A stretch of DNA of 23,735 bases from Chloroflexota bacterium. GTDB lineage: Bacteria; Chloroflexota; Dehalococcoidia; UBA2979. The stretch covers positions 1-23,735 of the forward strand of contig VGPB01000008.1 of the NCBI GenBank assembly GCA_016875695.1. The letters are read 5' to 3'. The notes beneath the pieces were generated by a model. The model searched no databases. It saw only the letters and a program-made list of their open reading frames with translations, and was not told the DNA's origin. Made by a program: the position numbers and the translations under genes. Positions within the stretch are counted from its first letter, which is position 1. Every line of letters begins with the position of its first letter. Shown here piece after piece: positions 14,607 to 21,970 of the stretch.

Positions 14607-15440
14607 GTGACGAACCCGGCGGCGCGCTACGGTCGCAGCCTCACGCCGTCACTCGCGAGCGTGTTCGCGACGCCCGCGCTGCTGCTCGCGCTGTTCGTCG
14701 CCGTGCCGCTGGTGGCGCTTGCGGCGCGGTCGGTCAACGACGGGGAGGTGCTGGACCGCCTCACCACACCCTTCGTGCTGCACGCGCTGCGGCTGTCGCT
14801 CGTCACCAGCACGCTCACGCTGGGGCTCGCGCTCGTGCTGGGCGTGCCCGCGGCGTACCTGCTCGCGCGCGCGCGCATCCCGGGTCGCCGCATGCTCGTG
14901 TTGCTGGTCGAGCTGCCGATGGTGCTGCCGCCGACGGTCGCCGGCGTCGCGCTGCTCGTGGCGTTCGGGCGGCGCGGGTTGATCGGCGGCTGGCTGGCCG
15001 ATCGCGGCCTCGAGATCCCGTTCACCACCACGGCGGTCGTGCTCGCGCAGCTGTTCGTGGCAACGCCGTTCCTGGTGCGCACGCTGCAGGCGGGCTTCGA
15101 ATCGGTCGACTCGCTGTACGAGCGTGTGTCGGCCACGCTCGGCATGTCGCCGCTGCGCACGTTCTGGCGCGTCACGCTGCCGCTCGCGCGGCCCGCGCTG
15201 CTCAGCGGCGCCGTGCTGTGCTGGACGCGCGCGCTCAGCGAGCTCGGCGCGACGCTGATCTTCGCCGGCAGCTTCGAAGGCCGCACCGAGACCATGCCGC
15301 TGGCGATCATCACCGCGTTCGAGTCGAGCGCGGGGCTTTCCGGCGCGGTCGCGCTCTCGCTGATCCTGCTCGCGGTCGCGCTCGCGCTGTTGCTGGTGGT
15401 CCGGGTCGCGATCCGGCAGCAGCCGCTCGACGCCGCGTGA
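14607..15440 (+). CDS. modB: molybdate ABC transporter permease ModB
   Basis: A 277-residue inner-membrane permease from GTG 14607. It has about six hydrophobic segments (for example SVFATPALLLALFVAVPLVAL at about 18-38) and an extended helix PMVLPPTVAGVALLVAFGRRG typical of ModB/CysW. The EAA-type cytoplasmic loop that docks on the ATPase is YERVSATLGMSPLRTF followed by WRVTLPLARP (about 172-196). Then come ALSELGATLIFAGSFEGRTETMPLAI, the ModB hallmark. With ModC it forms the ATP-driven molybdate channel fed by ModA. There is no clear Shine-Dalgarno sequence before the start. ModC begins 10 bp after the stop. Confidence 0.95.
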   Translation: MTNPAARYGRSLTPSLASVFATPALLLALFVAVPLVALAARSVNDGEVLDRLTTPFVLHALRLSLVTSTLTLGLALVLGVPAAYLLARARIPGRRMLVLLVELPMVLPPTVAGVALLVAFGRRGLIGGWLADRGLEIPFTTTAVVLAQLFVATPFLVRTLQAGFESVDSLYERVSATLGMSPLRTFWRVTLPLARPALLSGAVLCWTRALSELGATLIFAGSFEGRTETMPLAIITAFESSAGLSGAVALSLILLAVALALLLVVRVAIRQQPLDAA

Positions 15441-15450
15441 TCGGCCCGGC

Positions 15451-16515
15451 GTGATCGCGATCGACGTCCGCAAGCAGCTCGGGCCGTTCACGCTCGACGT
15501 GCGCTTTCAGGCGGACAGCGAGACCGTCGTGCTGTTCGGCCACTCAGGCTCCGGCAAGAGCCTCACGCTCGCCGCGATCGCCGGCCTGCTTAGGCCAGAC
15601 GCCGGCTCGATCGCGCTGAACGGACGCGTGCTGTTCGACGTGGCGCGGCGCATCGACGTGCCGCCGCAGCGGCGACGGCTCGGCTACGTCGTGCAGCAGC
15701 TCGCGCTGTTCCCGCACCTCAGCGCGTCCGCGAACATCGGCTACGGCCTCGGCGGGTGGCGCCGCGCGGATCGGCAGCGCCGCGTGGATGAGCTGCTAGC
15801 GTTGCTTAGCCTGCAGGGCCTCGGCGCACGGGTGCCCCACCAGCTGTCGGGCGGGCAGCAGCAGCGGGTGGCGCTCGCGCGCGCGCTCGCGGCGCCGGTG
15901 GAGGCGTTGCTGCTCGACGAGCCGTTCTCCGCGCTGGACGAGGCGCTGCGGGCTGACCTGCGCACGGAGCTACTGCGGCTGCGGCGCGAGCTGCGCATCC
16001 CGGTCGTGTTCGTCACGCACGATCTGCGCGAGGCGTACCTGCTCGCCGATCGCATCGCGGTGATGGACGCGGGAGCGGTGCTACAGTTCGCGCGGCGCGA
16101 GGACGTGTTCCGGCGCCCTGCCTCCCGCCGCGTCGCGGAGCTCACCGGCGTGTCGAACGTGTTCGCCGGCCACGGCGACGGCGAGGGGCGGGTGGTCGTG
16201 GCGGAGCTCGTGCTGCGCGCGACCAGCGACGGCGCGGCGCCGCGCGGTGACGTGGACATCGCGATCCGCGCGGAGCGCTGTAACGTGCGCCGCTTCGACC
16301 CCGCCGGCGTGCTGCCGGAGAACTGCTACGTCGCGGACATCGTCGCCGACCTCGCGTTCGGCAACACGCACACCCTGCGCTTCGCGCCGGTGGGCCCCGG
16401 ACCGGCCGTCGAGGTCGAAATGGCGTCGCGGCCGTATGAGGTGCTCGGCATCGCCGGTCGCACGCGTTGGGTCGTGGAGCTGCCGGCCGACGACCTGCAC
16501 GTGATGCCGCGCTAG
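15451..16515 (+). CDS. modC: molybdate ABC transporter ATP-binding protein ModC
   Basis: A 354-residue ATPase from GTG 15451. Walker A GHSGSGKS (30-37), Q-loop in VVQQLALFPHLSA (about 80-92), signature LSGGQQQR (132-139), Walker B LLLDEPF (153-159), D-loop SALDEAL and switch His190 in VFVTHD are all present, so it is an active ATPase. After about residue 230 a C-terminal regulatory part (GVSNVFAGHGDGEGRV, DVDIAIRAERCNVRRF) corresponds to the TOBE/Mop-like domain that in ModC/CysA-type proteins binds the oxyanion for feedback. It completes modABC. A hairpin (16514-16538) lies between its stop and that of the convergent CoA-transferase pseudogene. The start has no strong ribosome site and may rely on coupling to modB. 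Confidence 0.95.
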   Translation: MIAIDVRKQLGPFTLDVRFQADSETVVLFGHSGSGKSLTLAAIAGLLRPDAGSIALNGRVLFDVARRIDVPPQRRRLGYVVQQLALFPHLSASANIGYGLGGWRRADRQRRVDELLALLSLQGLGARVPHQLSGGQQQRVALARALAAPVEALLLDEPFSALDEALRADLRTELLRLRRELRIPVVFVTHDLREAYLLADRIAVMDAGAVLQFARREDVFRRPASRRVAELTGVSNVFAGHGDGEGRVVVAELVLRATSDGAAPRGDVDIAIRAERCNVRRFDPAGVLPENCYVADIVADLAFGNTHTLRFAPVGPGPAVEVEMASRPYEVLGIAGRTRWVVELPADDLHVMPR

Positions 16516-16538
16516 CGCGCTCGTTCGAGGTGCGCGCT
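16514..16538. terminator. hairpin between modC and the convergent CoA-transferase pseudogene
   Basis: AGCGCGC (16514-16520) pairs with GCGCGCT (16532-16538), 11-base loop, starting inside the modC stop codon. No T tract; possibly bidirectional. Confidence 0.45.
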
Positions 16539-16539
16539 G

Positions 16540-18002
16540 CTAGGGCACCGAGGGGTCGTAGTCCAGTCCGATGTGGCCCAGCTCCTCGAAGCGGCGGTAC
16601 TCCTTGTCGCTAAAGCCGAGCAGCTCGCGATAGACGTACGCGTTGTCCTCGTCCAGGCGGGGCGGGTGGCGCATCGGCCGCCACGGCGTCTTGCTCGCGC
16701 ACCAGGCACGACGCGGGTGCAGCTGCCGCCCGGTGGACGGGTGCTCGATCGCCTGGAAGAACTCGCGGGCGCGGTGCTGCGGGTCGTCGAGGATGCCCGG
16801 CTCGTTGTTCACGACACCCACCGGGATGCCCTCGCGCTGCAGCCGGTGCATTAACCAGCGCGCGTCGGCGTTCGCGGTCCACGCGCCGATGATCGCGTCG
16901 AGCGCGCGGCGGTGCGCGTAGCGGCTCGCGTTATCGACGAAGCGCGGGTCGTTCGCCAGCTCGGGACGCAGCATCACCGCGCAGAGGCGGCGGAACTCCT
17001 CGTCGTTGCGGGCGACGATCGTGACCCACATGTTGTCGTGCTGGCAGCGGTCGATGTTGTGCGGCGCGAGCCACCAGTGCTCGTTGCCCATGTGCTCCCA
17101 CTGGCGGCCGTTGAGCGTATAGTCCATCAGGAACTCGCCGAGCATCGGCACCATGTTCTCGACGGTCGCTAGCTCGATGAGCAGCCCGCGCCCGGTGCGG
17201 TCGCGGTAGCGCAGGTCGAGCATGAACGCCAGCGCGCCGCCGATGCCCGGCGCGGCGTCCGCGCAGGAGAACAGCCCCATCGCGAGCAGCGCGCCTGGTG
17301 TGGACCGCGTGCCGATGCGCCCCGAGTACTGGTACGCTTGCAGCTGCGTGAGCCGCGCGTCGATGTTGTGCGTGAGCGCCTCCAGCATGCTCACGTCGAC
17401 GTGCTCGCCTGAGCCGCGCAGCTCCGCAGCGCGCAAGGCCATCATGGTCGTGAGCGCAGCGAGGTAGCCGGCCTGGTAGCCCGCCATGCGCCCGGCTACG
17501 CGGACGGGCTCGTGCTCGGCGTGGCCTGTCGCGAGCATCGGCCCGCCCATGGCGTAGACCGTGAGGTCGGTGGCTTGCCAGTCGCGGGAGGGGCCGTCCT
17601 GGCCGAAGTTGGTGATCTGACGTCAGCATGATGCGCGGGTTGACCGCGCTGAGTCGCGCGTAGCCCAGGCCGAGCCGGTCGAGCGCGCCCGGTCGCCCGT
17701 TCTCGACCACGACCTCCGCGCCCGCCACGAGTTCCAGCAGCCGCGCGCGACTCTCCTCTGACTTTAGGTCCAGCACGACGCAGCGCTTGTTCGTGTTCAG
17801 GAAGAGGAAGGTGTCGCTGCGCTCGAGGCCAGGCTCGTCCCCGGCGAAGGGCGGCAGCCCGCGCGACGGATCGCCGCCCGGCGCCTCGATCTTGATCACG
17901 TCGGCGCCGTAGTCGCCTAGCAGCCGTGTGCAGAACGGCCCCACGGTGTGGCGGGTGAGGTTGATCACCCGTACGCCGCGCGAGCGGCATGGTGAGTGGC
18001 AT
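16540..18002 (-). pseudogene. CaiB/BaiF (family III) CoA-transferase, disrupted by two 1-base frameshifts
   Basis: Three consecutive frames together give one family III CoA-transferase. ATG 18002 (or 17990) encodes MPLTMPLA. After an extra base at about 17978-17983 comes GVRVINLTRHTVGPFCTRLL, then GDYGADVIKIEAPGGDPSRG and LSAVNPRIMLTS. After a second extra base near 17618 comes ITNFGQDGPSRDWQATDLTV, then YAMGGPMLATG and the rest to TAG 16540-16542. Removing two bases leaves 1461 bases, 486 residues, normal for the family. These enzymes move CoA between acyl groups through an aspartyl thioester; the position of formyl-CoA transferase Asp169 appears as Glu here (DVSMLEAL), by eye. A GTG within GVRVI could rescue the first lesion at the cost of the first strand. 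The second lesion truncates the protein. The gene is divergent from the acyl-CoA synthetase. Confidence 0.82.
17617..17626. repeat. 10-nt perfect palindrome CTGACGTCAG at the second CoA-transferase frameshift
   Basis: The extra base (T at 17618, A on the coding strand) forms part of this palindrome. Removing it restores the reading frame (TCG ATC ACC) and breaks the outer palindrome pairs. Confidence 0.8.
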
Positions 18003-18009
18003 CGGCGTG

Positions 18010-18053
18010 CTCGTCTCGGCTGCGTCCCGGCTCGCTCCCGGCTAGCTCCCGGT
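18010..18053. repeat. four tandem 11-bp degenerate repeats between divergent genes
   Basis: Four consecutive 11-mers: CTCGTCTCGGC (18010-18020), TGCGTCCCGGC (18021-18031), TCGCTCCCGGC (18032-18042), TAGCTCCCGGT (18043-18053). The common core is CTCCCGGC. The 11-bp period places each unit on the same face of the helix, about one turn apart. They lie directly before the CoA-transferase start and upstream of the acyl-CoA synthetase gene. Confidence 0.7.
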
Positions 18054-18161
18054 CGCCCGGGCGCCTGTCCACGCGCTCCCCGTTGACATGGCGTTAACAT
18101 ACGCGGAACGCGGATGGTGGTCTTGCCGGGGGCCCGGCGCCGAGGGGTGGATGAGAGCCAG

Positions 18162-19589
18162 ATGGACATGAAGCAGCAGCTGGACCGCGTGTTCCACCCG
18201 AAGGTGATCGCGATCGTCGGCGCGAAGCGCGACAATGACTACATGTGGCTGCGCGCGCACGAGCCGTTCTCGGCGTTCGGCACCATCTACCACGTGAACA
18301 TCGACCAGCGCGAATGGCCCGGCGCGGAGGCGCTCGGCTTCAAGAACGTCGCGAGCCTGCTCGACATCCCCGAGCCGGTCGATTACGTCGCGATCTCCGT
18401 CCCCAACAAGGTCGTGCCGGCCGTGCTGCGCGACTGCGCCGCCAAGGGCGTGGGTGGCGCGCACATTTTCGCGTCCGGCTTCGCCGAGACGGCGACCGCC
18501 GAAGGCCGCGAGCTGGAGGAGGCGGTGCGCCGTATCGCCGTCGAAGGCGAGTTCGCGCTGATCGGCCCCAACTGCATGGGCATCTACCACCCCGCGATGG
18601 GGCTGCGGCCCGGCCGCGACATGCCGTTCGGCAGCGGGGGGTACTTCAGCTACCTGTCGCAGAGCGGGACCACGACTATGGCGATCGGCTCGGCGGCGCC
18701 CGCGAGCGGCATCGCCGTCGCCAAGGGCATCAGCTTCGGCAACGGCACCGTGCTCAACGCCACCGACTTCCTGCGCTACCTCGCAGCCGATGAGCCGACC
18801 GAAATGATCGGCATCTACCTCGAGGGCGTGCACGACGGCGCCGCGTTCTTCGACGCGCTGCGCGAGGCGTCGGCGCGCAAGCCGGTGATCGCGTGGAAGG
18901 TAGGCAGCACCACAGAGTCCGCGCGCGCCGGCGTCGCGCACACCGGCAGTCCGCCCGTGCCCGCCACGCTCTGGGACGCGGTGCTGACGGTGTGCGGCGC
19001 GATCAACGTGCGCAGCATCGAGGAGATGCTCGACGCCGCGAGCGCGCTGCGCTACGCCCCCGGCATCGGCGCACGCACCGCGCTGATCGCGGTCTCCGGC
19101 GGCCACTCGGGCAAGATCGCAGACGTGTTCTCGCGCGCGGGGTTCCTGATGCCGCCGCTGGCGGACGCCTCGCTGGCGGAGATTGCGTCGTACGCAGAGC
19201 TCGAGGGCGGCAGCTACGCCAACCCGATCGAGGGGCCGAGCGTGCGCGGCCCGGAGCGCCTCGCGCGCACGCTGGACGTGCTCGCGCGCGATCCGGCGTT
19301 CGACGCCATCGTGCTCGAATACGGAGCGGGAGCGGTCCAGCGCGATGCGCGGGCGGTGGACGAGCGCATCGAGGTGTTGCGCGCGTATCGCGACCGCCAC
19401 CCGGACGTGCCGGTGGTGACGGTGCTGAGCACCGACACGCCGTACATCGAGGGGATCGACGTGCAGGCGCTGACGCGGCGCTTCGTGGATGCGGGACTCG
19501 CCTCCTTTCCGAGCATGGAACGCGGCGCGCTGGCGCTGAGCCGCGCGCGCGACTACCACCAGCGCTCGCGCTGGCTCGACCGCCGTTGA
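18162..19589 (+). CDS. acyl-CoA synthetase (NDP-forming) alpha-type protein, no ATP-grasp domain
   Basis: About 475 residues from ATG 18162; in-frame starts also exist at 18114 (ATG) and 18147 (GTG). I chose 18162 because family members begin close to 'LDRxFxPKxIAIVGA', and GAGAG lies 4-8 bases upstream. Domains: CoA-binding Rossmann fold (1-130; HPKVIAIVGA, VDYVAISVPNKVVPAVL), then two succinyl-CoA-ligase-like domains: FALIGPNCMGIYHP (131-144), YLSQSGTT (164-171), and the loop with the phosphorylated His, H260 in GVAHTGS. It would exchange acyl-phosphate/His-phosphate and CoA to make an acyl-CoA. The ATP-grasp beta part needed for nucleotide phosphorylation is absent here and not encoded next door, so a partner elsewhere is required. 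The carboxylate transporter follows after 19 bp, suggesting uptake plus CoA activation of one organic acid. Confidence 0.88.
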   Translation: MDMKQQLDRVFHPKVIAIVGAKRDNDYMWLRAHEPFSAFGTIYHVNIDQREWPGAEALGFKNVASLLDIPEPVDYVAISVPNKVVPAVLRDCAAKGVGGAHIFASGFAETATAEGRELEEAVRRIAVEGEFALIGPNCMGIYHPAMGLRPGRDMPFGSGGYFSYLSQSGTTTMAIGSAAPASGIAVAKGISFGNGTVLNATDFLRYLAADEPTEMIGIYLEGVHDGAAFFDALREASARKPVIAWKVGSTTESARAGVAHTGSPPVPATLWDAVLTVCGAINVRSIEEMLDAASALRYAPGIGARTALIAVSGGHSGKIADVFSRAGFLMPPLADASLAEIASYAELEGGSYANPIEGPSVRGPERLARTLDVLARDPAFDAIVLEYGAGAVQRDARAVDERIEVLRAYRDRHPDVPVVTVLSTDTPYIEGIDVQALTRRFVDAGLASFPSMERGALALSRARDYHQRSRWLDRR

Positions 19590-19608
19590 CGCACATCGCG
19601 ACCACCCG

Positions 19609-20898
19609 ATGAGCGCTGAGGAGGACGCTCGACTCGAGCGCACGGGCGCGACCAGCAGCGCGGCCAGCGCGTGGCGGCTGCGCCGCCCGGCGATCTCGTA
19701 CGGCTGGTGGGTGGTGCTCGCCGGCACGGCGCTGTCCACGCTCGTGGGCGTGTTCTCGTATTACGGCATGGGCATCTTCTTCAACGCCATCCGCGACGAC
19801 CTCGGCTGGAGCGCGGCCGCGCTCGGCGTCGCGCTGGCGCTCGCGCGCATCCAGGGGGGGGTGCTTGCGCCCATCGTCGGCCTCGCCATCGATCGCTACG
19901 GGTCGCGCCGGCTGATCCTGCTCGGCGTGCTGATGACGGGCAGCGGGTTCGTGCTGCTCGGGCAGACCACGTCGATCGTGTACTTCTATGTGGTGTTCAT
20001 CGTGCTGGTGCAGGGCGGCATCAGCGCGGGCATGGGCAACGCGCCCTCCGCCGCTGTCGTGCACTGGTTCACGGCGCGCCGCGCGACGGCGCTCGGGGTG
20101 CTGAATCTCGGCATCAGCCTCGGCGGCATCCTGGCGAAGCCGCTCGCCGAGGTGGTCGTCGCGTTCGGCTGGCGCACGGCGTTCGTGCTCGCCGGCGTCA
20201 TCGTGTGGGTCGTGGGCCTGCCGCTAGCGTTCGTGATTCGCCGCCCCGGCGACAGCGGCGGCACTGCACGCGCCGCGCGCGCGACGCGCTCGGACACGGC
20301 GCTCGAGTATTCGCCCATGGAGGCGCTGCGCACGCTCGCGTTCTGGAGCATCGCGTGGATGTTCGCCGCGCGCCACTTCGTGACGGGGTCGGTGGCGCTG
20401 TTCCTCGTGCCGTTGCTGCAGGAGCGCGGCATGTCGCTGACCGACGCGGCGACGGTGCTGAGCCTGATGGCCTTCATCGGCATGCCGGGCCGCGTTGGCT
20501 TCGCATGGCTCGGCGATCGCATGGACAAGCGAGCGGTGATCGCGCTGTGCCTCGTGTTCCAGTCCGCCGGCTTGATCCTGTTCACAGCGCTCGGCGGTAC
20601 GATCGGCATCGTCTGCTTCCTGGTGCTGTACTCGCCCACCTACTCGGGCGTGCTGCCGTTGATCCCGGCGATCCAAGCCGACTACTTTGGCGCGAAGTGG
20701 TTCGCGACGATCGCCGGGATGATGGCGCCGATCACCACCATCAGCGTGGTGTCGGGGCCGCTCTTCGTGACCGCGATCCGCGACTTGCGCGGCAGCTTCG
20801 AGCCCGCGTTCGTGGCGCTCGCGATGGTGAACGTGCTCGCGCTCGTCTTCGTGGCGCTCGTGCGCGTGCCGCGCGGCGCCGCGTTCGCGCGCGCCTAG
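19609..20898 (+). CDS. MFS transporter of the oxalate:formate antiporter/monocarboxylate type
   Basis: A 429-residue, 12-segment membrane protein from ATG 19609. Family marks: SYGWWVVLAGTALSTLVGVF (29-48), FFNAIRDDLGWS (57-68), loop 2-3 GLAIDRYGSRRLIL, GMGNAPSAAVVHWFTARRATALG (TM4-5 region), and RVGFAWLGDRMDKR in the second half. This is the OFA/MCT-like MFS branch, which moves small carboxylates. A hydrophilic central loop (RRPGDSGGTARAARATRSDT) separates the halves. The run GGGGGGGG at 19854-19861 is in frame and codes Gly-Gly. It is 19 bp after the acyl-CoA synthetase gene and probably in one operon. The next gene converges (10-bp gap). Confidence 0.9.
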   Translation: MSAEEDARLERTGATSSAASAWRLRRPAISYGWWVVLAGTALSTLVGVFSYYGMGIFFNAIRDDLGWSAAALGVALALARIQGGVLAPIVGLAIDRYGSRRLILLGVLMTGSGFVLLGQTTSIVYFYVVFIVLVQGGISAGMGNAPSAAVVHWFTARRATALGVLNLGISLGGILAKPLAEVVVAFGWRTAFVLAGVIVWVVGLPLAFVIRRPGDSGGTARAARATRSDTALEYSPMEALRTLAFWSIAWMFAARHFVTGSVALFLVPLLQERGMSLTDAATVLSLMAFIGMPGRVGFAWLGDRMDKRAVIALCLVFQSAGLILFTALGGTIGIVCFLVLYSPTYSGVLPLIPAIQADYFGAKWFATIAGMMAPITTISVVSGPLFVTAIRDLRGSFEPAFVALAMVNVLALVFVALVRVPRGAAFARA

Positions 20899-20908
20899 CG
20901 CACGCCGC

Positions 20909-21778
20909 TCACGCGATTGCCGCCGCCGACAACCGCGCCTCGGTCTCCAGCAGCCAGCCGCGCAGCAGTGGCAGCAGCCGCGGATAGAGGTCGAACACGC
21001 TGCCCTCGACACGACCGACCAGCCGCGCCATGAACTCGTCGCCGCTCCACGGCGACGCGACGAGCCGCGATCGGGGCAACAGCTCGTGCAGCGCTTCGGC
21101 GGCGGGGGCGGGGTGAATGTCGTCATTGCCCTCGACGATCAGCGCGGGCGCGGTGATGGCGCGCAGCCGCGCGGCGGTCGCGCCAACCATCGGCGTGTCC
21201 GGGTGCGGGTAGAACATCTCGTTCCGGCGCTTCATGACGGCGATGAAGTGCGCCGGCTCGAGCGCGAGCAGCCGCTCCCGGTTCGCGGGGTTCTCAGCGA
21301 TGCGCTCGGCGAAGAAGGGCGTCTCGGCGACCGCCGCCATGCCGCTGCGCTACGTGGCCTGGATGTACGGCACGTGATACTGGTACCCGAGGACCTGTGA
21401 CCCGTAGGCGCCGCCGGAGACGGACCAGAGCGCGAGCCCGCGCACCACTTGCGGGTGACGGATCGCCGCGAGCACCGAGACCCGGCAGCCCGCCAAGCCG
21501 CCGGCGAGGCAGGCCAGCGCGAGCCCGAGCCGGTCCAGCAGCGCGGCGAGGTCATCCGCTCATAGCTCCTGCGCGGAGGCGTCCCCGGCGGACGACAGGT
21601 CCAAGGCGCCGGTGTTGCGGCGGTCCTACTCGAGCACCTGGAAGTCGCGCGCGAGCTCGGCCGCGAACGCGTGCAGCGTCCGCATGCCGACGCGGCCGCC
21701 GGGCGTGAGCACCACGGTGGGCCCGGCCCCGTGGAGCTCGTAGTGCAGCGTGCAGCCGTCGATCGCGAGTGTGCTCAT
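20909..21778 (-). pseudogene. alpha/beta hydrolase with three in-frame stops and a lost catalytic serine
   Basis: The whole 290-codon frame is intact in length. It starts at ATG 21776-21778 with GGAGG (+ 21788-21792) 9 bases upstream, but carries stops at codon 51 (TAG, 21626-21628), codon 73 (TGA, 21560-21562) and codon 143 (TAG, 21350-21352). Around them: FQVLE-stop-DRRNTGALD, AQEL-stop-ADDLAALLDRLG and PYIQAT-stop-RSGMAAVAET. The family usually has Trp at the first two (VLWDRxNTGxSD, ExWADDL). The nucleophile elbow GGSAGC reads GGLAGC (codon 95, TTG). The 'GxSD' serine is also Leu (codon 59, TTG). The C-terminal part still shows LIVEGNDDIHP and WSGDEF. Each change fits a single C:G-to-T:A transition. 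It lies 30 bp downstream of the tRNA-Sec gene on the same strand and was probably co-transcribed. Confidence 0.88.
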
Positions 21779-21808
21779 GGCGCGTCGCCTCCGGGTATGC
21801 GCGTCGCG

Positions 21809-21906
21809 TGGCGGGAGTGCGTGGGAGTCGAACCCACCCGAGACGAGCACGTCGCCCCGCAGACGGTTTTGAAGACCGCGAGCGCCACCGGACACCATCC
21901 ACTCCC
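21809..21906 (-). tRNA. selC: selenocysteine tRNA, tRNA-Sec(UCA)
   Basis: Minus-strand 98-nt gene including encoded CCA (+ 21809-21811). Acceptor GGGAGTG pairs with CACTCCC (+ 21813-21819); the eighth pair expected in bacterial tRNA-Sec is G opposite G here. The anticodon stem GCGGT/ACCGT encloses loop CTTCAAA with anticodon TCA (+ 21870-21872), which reads UGA. The D region has TCCGGTGG as in E. coli selC (TCCGGTGA). A long variable arm contains GACG/CGTC, and the T arm is GTGGG-TTCGACT-CCCAC. Discriminator is G, as in E. coli. This tRNA is charged with Ser and converted by SelA before SelB delivers it to UGA codons with a SECIS element. None of those genes and no clear selenoprotein is in this window. 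Confidence 0.92.
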
Positions 21907-21964
21907 GCTGCGATTCTAGGGCCAGGCACGCGGGACAGTGACGCGGGGCCCGGGCTGCCCGCCC

Positions 21965-21970
21965 TAGAAT
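21965..21970 (+). promoter_or_regulatory. -10 box TAGAAT overlapping the first ATG of the YjbR-like gene
   Basis: TAGAAT ends 7 bases before the in-frame GTG at 21978 and overlaps the ATG at 21969-21971. If it is used, transcription would start close to GTG 21978, giving a leaderless mRNA. Confidence 0.45.

Noticed and set aside
18083..18100. TTGACA at 18083-18088 as a sigma-70 -35 box for the acyl-CoA synthetase gene
   Set aside because: The sequence 16-18 bases downstream (around GAACGC) has no likeness to a -10 box; TAACAT at 18095 is too close.
19854..19861. G8 run in the OFA-type transporter as a phase-variation tract
   Set aside because: It codes in-frame Gly-Gly in a conserved helix, with no sign of alternative frames or shifts.
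21560..21562. In-frame TGA in the hydrolase beside selC as a selenocysteine codon
   Set aside because: The family has Trp here, the same gene carries two TAG stops, and the nucleophile Ser is lost. This is decay, not recoding.
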